Shown here one piece after another: positions 6,214 through 11,766 of a stretch of 11,766 bases of DNA. Where the stretch lies: contig JAABVY010000088.1 in the NCBI GenBank assembly GCA_011777135.1, forward strand, positions 1 through 11,766, written 5' to 3'. The notes beneath the pieces are model-generated. The model was given only the letters and a program-made list of their open reading frames with translations, was not told the origin of the DNA and searched no databases. Position 1 is the stretch's first letter. Each line of letters opens with the position of its first letter. A program made the translations under genes and the position numbers. The stretch comes from Candidatus Zixiibacteriota bacterium (GTDB lineage Bacteria > Zixibacteria > MSB-5A5 > JAABVY01).

Positions 6214-7911
6214 ATGAAAAAACTTCTCGCAGTGGCTGCCGCACTATTTCTAATCATAAGTTTTGTCAATCCCGAAAATGCGTCCGCACAAAAGAAATGG
6301 ACCATCATGGTTTATTGCTGCGCCGACAACAATCTTCACTGGGCAGGAATTAACGACTTGAACGAGTTAGAGTTATCCGGATCCTCAGATGATATCAATA
6401 TCATCTTCCTGCTTGATCTCTGGGATATAGATGATACCCATCTTTATTATGTTGTCCATGATACAGACGGTGTGGCGCATGGCGACGACAACAATACAAT
6501 ATCACCAATTATGGATGATTCGGCGCCCTGGCTGGCCTCCGAGGAGGATATGGGCAATCCCCAGACCCTGCAGGATTTTCTTCTCTGGTCGGTGCAGAAT
6601 TATCCGGCAGAACATTACCTTCTCTCGATCTGGGATCATGGCTCCGGTATCTTCAAAGATGACGGCGATTTTATCACCAAGGGCGAATGCTGGGATGATC
6701 ATGGCGGACTCCCGGGCGACTACATCGACTTAAAGGAGCTCAAAAATGTTATGTCCGCCTGCTATAATACGCTCGGACGCAAGATCGATATTATCGGTCA
6801 TGATGTCTGCCTATCCGGACAGTTCGAAACCCATTACCAGGTAAGAGATTACGCTGACATCAGCATTGCCTCGGCCGATAACGAGCCTTTCGATGGCTGG
6901 GATTACGAGGGACCGTTCATAAATCTCAGGGCCAACCCGGATATGACTCCTGAGGAACTGGCATACCAGATCGTGGAGTATTATTATAACTGGTACGGCC
7001 CCTTCCCGGGATGCTGCAACACCCAGGCGGCGGTCGATCTGCGCTTGATGCAGTCGACCTTCATACCCTCATTTCATGATTTCAACGAGATCCTGATCGG
7101 ACATATGAATGATTACAAATCCATGATCGTGCTTCATAAAGCATCAGCAGCCATGTATCAGAATCCCAACATCGACCTCTGGAACTTTGCCGAGAATCTG
7201 GCGGCCGACCCGCAGTTGCACCAGGAAATACGCGATGCCGCAAATTCGCTGGTCGAAGCTCTGGATACCACGGTTATTCATCAGCGCACGGCCAATTATA
7301 CTATCGGTTACGGCAATACAATATGGTTTCCGAACGACTATTCGGGACATCCCGATGTTGACGACTATCAATCGAAAATCGACTTCAACCAGACCAACTG
7401 GCCGCGCTTTCTGCGTGCTTTTGCGGGAGAATTGCTGGTTCAGACATTGGATCTTGCCGACGGCTATATCGACTCATTTTACTACCAGAAATTTACAGCG
7501 ATAAACGGCACACCGCCGTACACATGGGAACATGTCGGCGGACAGCTGCCTTACGGCTTATCGTTTACATATGACGACAGCGCTTATGTGTCAGGCACTC
7601 CGACTTACGCCACTACATATGGATTCAGCCTTAAGGTTACCGACGCATCGGAGCCGCCGAAAGAGACCGTTCAGGCATTTAACCTCACGGTCCATCAGCA
7701 TCCTTATTTAACCGGCGATGCCAACTATGATGGCGAAATTAATGTTGGCGATGTAGTGCATCTTATAAATTACATCTTTCTCAATGGAGCGCCACCCGAT
7801 CCATATGAGCTTGGCGATGTCGATTGTGATAGTGTGGTCAGGCTTGTCGATGTCATTTATCTGGTCAATTATATATTCCGTGAAGGTCCGCCGCCCTGCC
7901 AGAGTCTATAG
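6214..7911 (+). CDS. Secreted clostripain-family (C11) cysteine peptidase with Ig-like domain and C-terminal dockerin
   Basis: The 565-residue product starts with a signal peptide (MKKLLAVAAALFLIISF … ASA, cut near 25). A C11 peptidase domain (about 28-415) opens with the family hallmark KKWTIMVYCCADNNLHWAGI. The likely catalytic dyad is His142 in WDHGSG (codon 6637-6639) and Cys199 in GHDVCLSGQ (codon 6808-6810). C11 enzymes usually cut after Arg or Lys; specificity here is not visible. A putative Ig/He_PIG-like domain follows (about 424-498: INGTPPYTWE … GLSF … VSGTP … KVTDAS). Last comes a type I dockerin (500-565) with two duplicated Ca-binding loops, D502-x-N504-x-D506 to D513 and D535-x-D537-x-D539 to D546. 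The second loop is degenerate: Ser replaces Gly and Arg replaces Asn. An AGGG at 6203-6206 lies 7 bases before the ATG. The protein is probably exported and held at the cell surface or in a complex through the dockerin. Its stop lies 30 bases from that of the convergent Tricorn gene. Confidence 0.92.
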   Translation: MKKLLAVAAALFLIISFVNPENASAQKKWTIMVYCCADNNLHWAGINDLNELELSGSSDDINIIFLLDLWDIDDTHLYYVVHDTDGVAHGDDNNTISPIMDDSAPWLASEEDMGNPQTLQDFLLWSVQNYPAEHYLLSIWDHGSGIFKDDGDFITKGECWDDHGGLPGDYIDLKELKNVMSACYNTLGRKIDIIGHDVCLSGQFETHYQVRDYADISIASADNEPFDGWDYEGPFINLRANPDMTPEELAYQIVEYYYNWYGPFPGCCNTQAAVDLRLMQSTFIPSFHDFNEILIGHMNDYKSMIVLHKASAAMYQNPNIDLWNFAENLAADPQLHQEIRDAANSLVEALDTTVIHQRTANYTIGYGNTIWFPNDYSGHPDVDDYQSKIDFNQTNWPRFLRAFAGELLVQTLDLADGYIDSFYYQKFTAINGTPPYTWEHVGGQLPYGLSFTYDDSAYVSGTPTYATTYGFSLKVTDASEPPKETVQAFNLTVHQHPYLTGDANYDGEINVGDVVHLINYIFLNGAPPDPYELGDVDCDSVVRLVDVIYLVNYIFREGPPPCQSL

Positions 7912-7941
7912 CCGGCAGGACGGCTGGATCCCCAAGCTGTA

Positions 7942-10900
7942 TTATCGCTTTCTTTCTTCGGGCGGGCCCGGTTTATCCAGCAGAGTCTTCGGTTCGGTCC
8001 TGATCTTTTCCATCACATATTCAACTGAGCGCTCCAATTGCGGGTCTCGACCCTGCATCAGAAGCGCGGGATCCTGTTCGATTTCAATATCCGGTTCCAC
8101 ACCGACGTTTTCCATGATCCAATCACCTTCGAGGCTGAAACTGCCTCCTCCGGGCACAGTAACGTAACCGCCATCCATCAACGGCCGAAATCCACCGATA
8201 CCGATCACACCGCCCCATGTACGCACACCAATCAACGGCCCCAAACCATACTCGCGAAAATAGTATGGGAAGATATCGCCATCCGAGCATGAATATTGAT
8301 TTATCAGGCAGGCCATATGACCATGGAAGGCCACGCTCGGATAAGTCCCAACCCAGTCATGCCGTCCAGCGCCCATGCCGACGACAACACGCCTCAGGCG
8401 ATCAAGGGCAAGCTGGGACACAAAACCACCGCCATTGAAGCGCACATCAATAACAAGACCTTCTTTCTTATAGAGATGGTAGAACTGGCGAGCAAACTGA
8501 TTCAAGCCGAAAGAGCCCATATCCGGGATGTGAATATAACCTATCCTGCCGTCGGATAATGAATCAACGATAGCACGCTTCCTCTCAACCCAGTTGTAAT
8601 ACCATAAAGGCTGTTCATTATCTATCGGATCGACTTCGATCTCATAAGCATCTTCTTCATCCGCCGTTGGACTTATCTTAAGAGTTACAATTCTATCAGC
8701 CTTATTTACAAGCAGGCTGTATGGATTAATATTTGCCGTTAATCTCTGGCCATCGATCTCGAAAATATAATGCCCTTCCTCGGCTTTAATCCCGGGTTCT
8801 TTGAGCGGTGAGCGTAATCTCTCTTCCCAGTTTTTGCCGTCATAGATTCTGCCGATTCGAAAGAGATTGGCCGAGGTATCCGCTTCGAACTCGATTCCCA
8901 GCAGCGCGATTTTATCGGATTCCGGTTTAGAATAGTCACCTCCGCCCACATAGGTATGGCTGCAGGCCAGTTCTCCGGCCAGTTCGCCGATGATATAAGT
9001 CAGGTCATAGCGGTGGGAGGCATGCTTGACCAGCGGTTTATAGAGTCCATACATCGCTTTCCAGTCGACGCCATGCATATTGGAATCGTAAAAGAAATCG
9101 CGGTAGCGCCTCCAGGCATCATCGAACATCTCCTCGTATTCTGCCTTGCGGTCGAGGTACATATCCATGCCGGTTAGATCCAGAATGCCCGATGAGGGGT
9201 CGCCTTTTTCGGCTTCGGCATCATTAATAATATACTTATCTCCTGCTTTCATCAGTATTTTACTCTCGTCAGCCGATAGGGCAAAGCCGGCGACATCTTC
9301 CATGAAAAGCTGATCCTTCTTCTTATCCATGTCGAAATAACGCAACTCCCTCTTCTCATCACTCTTCGGACCGGAAAGTCCCCTGAAGGGATAAGAAAAA
9401 TAATATATCCTGCCACTCATAGCTTCCAAACCATGATAATCGCCGGGCTGAATCGGAATCTGAATCTCACGCTGTGACAATCCCTTGAGATCAATATCTA
9501 TTTTTGAGGGAAGCTCTCTCTTCTTATCTCTTTCTTTGTCTTTTTCGTCCTCTTTGGACTCCTGTCCGACCTCATCCGATTCCGGCGCAAAGGGCGACCT
9601 CTCCCCTTCTGACAGGATCATGGCATAGATTCCGGTCATGGCGTTATAGACGAAATTAAACTCATACCCGCCGGTCTCAGCATTGAAATTGCGGTCGGAG
9701 AAGAAATACAGGTACTTGCCATCCGGGTCGAAGACAGGACTGTAATCATTCGTGATCCCGGGCGTGATCCTGTAAACCTGGTTATCATCCAGTGAATATA
9801 GAAATATGGAACGAATTGAAGTTTTATCAGGAATTTTGGTATACGCCAGCCAGCGTGAATCAGGCGACCAAGAGTAGTCATGGATTCCTGTCTTCTCTCC
9901 GGCATCGGCAACCGTTACCTCGCGTGAGTTTACATCAAGAACCAGGAGATTGGTATTCGCATCGGCAAAAGCGATCTTTTTGGAATCATGTGACCAGCGC
10001 GGATGAAAGAGCCAGCCTTCTCCATTGTTGGACAACTTTATTCCATCGCCTTTGCCGTCCTGAGGAATAATATAGATCTCATCCTCCCCGGTTTCGTCGG
10101 AGACATAGGCGATATATTTTCCATCCGGCGACCAGACCGAATATTTTTCGTAAACACCATTAGACTTTGTCAGATTGCGGATGTTGCCTCTCTCAGCCGG
10201 TACTGTAAACACCTCACCCCTTGCACCCATGACCACACGTTTGCCATCCGGTGAAAGTGAATAATCGATGATATTGTCAGAAACATTGACATACTCCGGG
10301 CGCACGAGCTCCCGGTCGGCTCCATGCGTTATGGATATCTTATTGACTTCCTCCGAAGCCAGATCAAGTAAATAGAGATAGCCGCCGTTTTCGAAAACTA
10401 TATGCTTCGGGCCCAGAGAGGGCCAGCGGACATCATATTCAGTAAAGTCTGTCACCTGATTTATCTGGCCTGAATTTATGTCGTAGGCATAAAGATTCAG
10501 CCTTCCGGTACGGTCTGAATTGAAGTAGATCTTTTCTCCAGCCCACATGGGCATGTTATCAGTTCCTATCCAATCGGTGATTTTCTTCTGCTCGTAGGTC
10601 TTCAAATCATAGATATATACATCCTGGGCCATGCCGCCTTTATATCTCTTCCAGGTTCGAAAATCGCGGTAAATGGGACAATAGGCAATCTGTAATCCAT
10701 CCGGCGCAAAGCTGGTAAACCCGCCATGCGGCAACGGGAGTTCTTCCGGAAGTCCTCCTGCAGTATCAACCAGCATGAGCTTCCCCAGCCACACGTCCAG
10801 CACATGCCTGCGGGAGCGGAACAAAATTCTGTCGCCATCGGAGGTCCAGTCCATGACCACATGCTCCGGACCCATACGCTCCGAGGTATTTGCTATTGCC

Positions 10901-11220
10901 GGATGAAAGGTCAGCCTGACCGGTTCCCCACCCTCTGCAGGCATGTAATATACATGAGTATTTCCATCATATTGGCCGGTAAACGCTATTTTCTGACCAT
11001 CAGGAGAAAATTTCGGAAATAGTTCCAGCCCTTTATCAGTGGTAATCCTGCGCGCCAATCCGCCTTCAATATCAACGGTCCAGATATCCCCGGCATAGGA
11101 AAAGGCGACCATATCTTCAGAAACATCTGGAAATCGAAACAGCCTGTCCTCGGCCAGAAGTGCGCCAGATAGGATTAATATTATGAAGACATTGATGCAA
11201 AGCTTGTGAATGTATGACAT
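7942..11220 (-). CDS. Secreted Tricorn-type serine peptidase (S41 family)
   Basis: The 1092-residue product matches the whole Tricorn layout and degrades oligopeptides. It has a signal peptide (about 1-23, ending LSGALLA) and a long array of propeller repeats with the 'SPDGKxIAY' phrasing (about 25-700). A very charged linker near 545-570 (ESKEDEKDKERDKKRE) is followed by the 'KIDIDLKGL..REIQIP' segment usual in bacterial homologues. The mixed helical C1 region, a PDZ-like domain (about 775-860) and the S41 core with FNGGGFVSQ come after. The catalytic residues align with archaeal Tricorn: S754-H755 in SHTYVGGG (Tricorn S745/H746), nucleophile S979 in SCSDGD (S965) and E1037 in ENVGVEPD (E1023). 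GGAGG at 11225-11229 lies 4-5 bases before the ATG. A TATAAT on this strand (11288-11283) may be the -10, but no good -35 goes with it. Archaeal Tricorn is cytosolic, whereas the signal peptide puts this one in the periplasm or outside. Confidence 0.95.
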   Translation of the reverse strand: MSYIHKLCINVFIILILSGALLAEDRLFRFPDVSEDMVAFSYAGDIWTVDIEGGLARRITTDKGLELFPKFSPDGQKIAFTGQYDGNTHVYYMPAEGGEPVRLTFHPAIANTSERMGPEHVVMDWTSDGDRILFRSRRHVLDVWLGKLMLVDTAGGLPEELPLPHGGFTSFAPDGLQIAYCPIYRDFRTWKRYKGGMAQDVYIYDLKTYEQKKITDWIGTDNMPMWAGEKIYFNSDRTGRLNLYAYDINSGQINQVTDFTEYDVRWPSLGPKHIVFENGGYLYLLDLASEEVNKISITHGADRELVRPEYVNVSDNIIDYSLSPDGKRVVMGARGEVFTVPAERGNIRNLTKSNGVYEKYSVWSPDGKYIAYVSDETGEDEIYIIPQDGKGDGIKLSNNGEGWLFHPRWSHDSKKIAFADANTNLLVLDVNSREVTVADAGEKTGIHDYSWSPDSRWLAYTKIPDKTSIRSIFLYSLDDNQVYRITPGITNDYSPVFDPDGKYLYFFSDRNFNAETGGYEFNFVYNAMTGIYAMILSEGERSPFAPESDEVGQESKEDEKDKERDKKRELPSKIDIDLKGLSQREIQIPIQPGDYHGLEAMSGRIYYFSYPFRGLSGPKSDEKRELRYFDMDKKKDQLFMEDVAGFALSADESKILMKAGDKYIINDAEAEKGDPSSGILDLTGMDMYLDRKAEYEEMFDDAWRRYRDFFYDSNMHGVDWKAMYGLYKPLVKHASHRYDLTYIIGELAGELACSHTYVGGGDYSKPESDKIALLGIEFEADTSANLFRIGRIYDGKNWEERLRSPLKEPGIKAEEGHYIFEIDGQRLTANINPYSLLVNKADRIVTLKISPTADEEDAYEIEVDPIDNEQPLWYYNWVERKRAIVDSLSDGRIGYIHIPDMGSFGLNQFARQFYHLYKKEGLVIDVRFNGGGFVSQLALDRLRRVVVGMGAGRHDWVGTYPSVAFHGHMACLINQYSCSDGDIFPYYFREYGLGPLIGVRTWGGVIGIGGFRPLMDGGYVTVPGGGSFSLEGDWIMENVGVEPDIEIEQDPALLMQGRDPQLERSVEYVMEKIRTEPKTLLDKPGPPEERKR

Positions 11221-11302
11221 TTTACCTCCAATACTTCTTTCCGCCTATATTCATGATCTACAGAAGCTAGGCCATAAATCATATTATATTTTCTCCCGCA
11301 TG

Positions 11303-11331
11303 TTGACTTCACGGAATGATCTGACTATCAT
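11303..11331 (+). promoter_or_regulatory. Promoter of acpS
   Basis: TTGACT (11303-11308, 5 of 6) and TATCAT (11326-11331, 5 of 6) are separated by an ideal 17 bases. The start of transcription would be near 11338, leaving a leader of about 18 bases before the ATG at 11356. The spacer and most of the -10 are covered by a perfect inverted repeat (11312-11335). Confidence 0.6.
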
Positions 11332-11335
11332 TCCG
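11312..11335. promoter_or_regulatory. Candidate operator: 9-bp perfect inverted repeat over the acpS promoter
   Basis: CGGAATGAT (11312-11320) and ATCATTCCG (11327-11335) are exact reverse complements separated by CTGACT. The dyad sits between the -35 and just past the -10 of the predicted acpS promoter, the classic place for a repressor site. It has no T-run after it and lies in the promoter, so it is not a terminator. The binding protein is unknown and no regulator gene is in the window. Confidence 0.5.
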
Positions 11336-11355
11336 ACAAAGAGATTAATTATAAT

Positions 11356-11763
11356 ATGGAAGTGGAAGATTTGCAAAGCGGCTTTTTTGAAAAGAATGTC
11401 AGCCTCGGAGTTGATATCGAATCGATTGAACGCTTCAAGGAAATGATTAATAAATTCAGGCGTTCCACATTGAAGCGGATTTACACAGAGACCGAGTTGG
11501 ATTACTGCTTTTCCAAGAAAAATCCGGCTCCCAGTCTGGCCGCCCGCTTTGCATTCAAGGAAGCTGCTTTCAAAGCCCTGTCGCCATTGGGTGAGAGAAT
11601 CTTTCACCGCCAGGTAGAGATAAAAAACAGCTCCTCCGGCGCGCCTGAAGCACGCTTCGTATCGGAAGAGCTGAATTCCAAATATTTATTGAAGGTCACT
11701 CTTTCGCACAGCCGTCATGATGCGATTGCATTTGTGGCCGCAGTCAAAAGAGACGATTCCTAA
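11356..11763 (+). CDS. acpS: Holo-[acyl-carrier-protein] synthase (4'-phosphopantetheinyl transferase)
   Basis: The enzyme moves 4'-phosphopantetheine from CoA to a serine of apo-acyl carrier protein, activating it for fatty acid synthesis in the cytoplasm. The family pattern is complete: LGVDIESIERF with metal-binding Asp20, IYTETELDYC, and SLAARFAFKEAAFKAL with Glu69. The Asp-to-Glu spacing of 49 equals that of E. coli AcpS (Asp9/Glu58). The C-terminal 'LKVTLSHSRHDAIAFVAA' is also typical. At 135 residues it is slightly longer than usual because about 15 residues precede the normal N-terminus. The ATG at 11356 has no good SD; an in-frame GTG (11362) and TTG (11371) are alternatives. It is transcribed away from the Tricorn gene, and the two share a 135-base intergenic region. 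The TAA stop is 3 bases from the window end. Confidence 0.9.
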   Translation: MEVEDLQSGFFEKNVSLGVDIESIERFKEMINKFRRSTLKRIYTETELDYCFSKKNPAPSLAARFAFKEAAFKALSPLGERIFHRQVEIKNSSSGAPEARFVSEELNSKYLLKVTLSHSRHDAIAFVAAVKRDDS

Positions 11764-11766
11764 GAC

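Noticed and set aside
7909..7926. Hairpin TAGCCG-6-CGGCTG between the convergent C11 and Tricorn genes as a bidirectional terminator
   Set aside because: The stem is short (6 bp, including a G-U pair) and no T-run follows on either strand.
11350..11355. Perfect TATAAT immediately before the acpS ATG as a -10 box
   Set aside because: Transcription would begin around 11362, inside the predicted coding region, and there is no fair -35 at 16-18 bases upstream. The TTGACT-17-TATCAT pair is a better promoter. It would become relevant only if translation starts at a downstream TTG.
1..11766. CRISPR array, tRNA or rRNA genes, insertion sequences, defence or toxin-antitoxin modules
   Set aside because: No repeat-spacer pattern, cloverleaf, transposase-like protein or matching gene pair is seen on either strand; the coding space is filled by the eight genes described.

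Overview
The window reads as a chromosomal stretch from a Gram-negative-type bacterium, probably an uncultured member of the FCB group. The clues are a C-terminal type I dockerin with the 'LINYIF..G.PP' phrasing, common in secreted proteins of candidate phyla such as Zixibacteria, a secreted bacterial Tricorn homologue, and a YfbK-like VWA protein with a carboxypeptidase-regulatory-like N-terminus. The phylum is an inference from motif style, not a marker-gene result. Shine-Dalgarno sequences are clear at most genes. Base composition is moderate, except for one visibly AT-rich gene near 5.5-6.1 kb.

Layout, left to right. (1) 3-875 (+): the 3' part of a GT-B-like glycosyltransferase gene that begins before the window. 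(2) 881-2587 (+): a lipoprotein gamma-glutamyltransferase, probably translationally coupled to gene 1. (3) 2591-3232 (-): a CDP-alcohol phosphatidyltransferase, convergent with gene 2, with a TTG start well supported by a promoter and a strong SD. (4) 3422-5386 (+): a YfbK-like VWA protein, followed by a good rho-independent terminator. (5) 5491-6030 (-): an AT-rich, unrecognised small exported or membrane protein. (6) 6214-7911 (+): a secreted C11 (clostripain-type) cysteine peptidase with an Ig-like domain and a dockerin. (7) 7942-11220 (-): a secreted Tricorn-type S41 peptidase. (8) 11356-11763 (+): holo-ACP synthase, with a promoter that overlaps a perfect 9-bp inverted repeat. The window ends 3 bases after its stop codon.

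The common theme is handling of peptides outside the cytoplasm: gamma-glutamyl peptides (GGT), Arg/Lys-type endopeptidase activity (C11) and breakdown of oligopeptides (Tricorn). Envelope and lipid functions are mixed in (glycosyltransferase, phospholipid head-group transferase, AcpS). Apart from the glycosyltransferase-GGT pair the genes are single transcription units in alternating orientation, so this looks like a loose neighbourhood and not a single operon or a dedicated new system. I see no rRNA or tRNA genes, CRISPR arrays, insertion sequences or phage genes. The most interesting unexplained signals are the palindrome over the acpS promoter, the AT-rich orphan gene with dyads in its promoter, and the dockerin-tagged protease with no cohesin partner in view.
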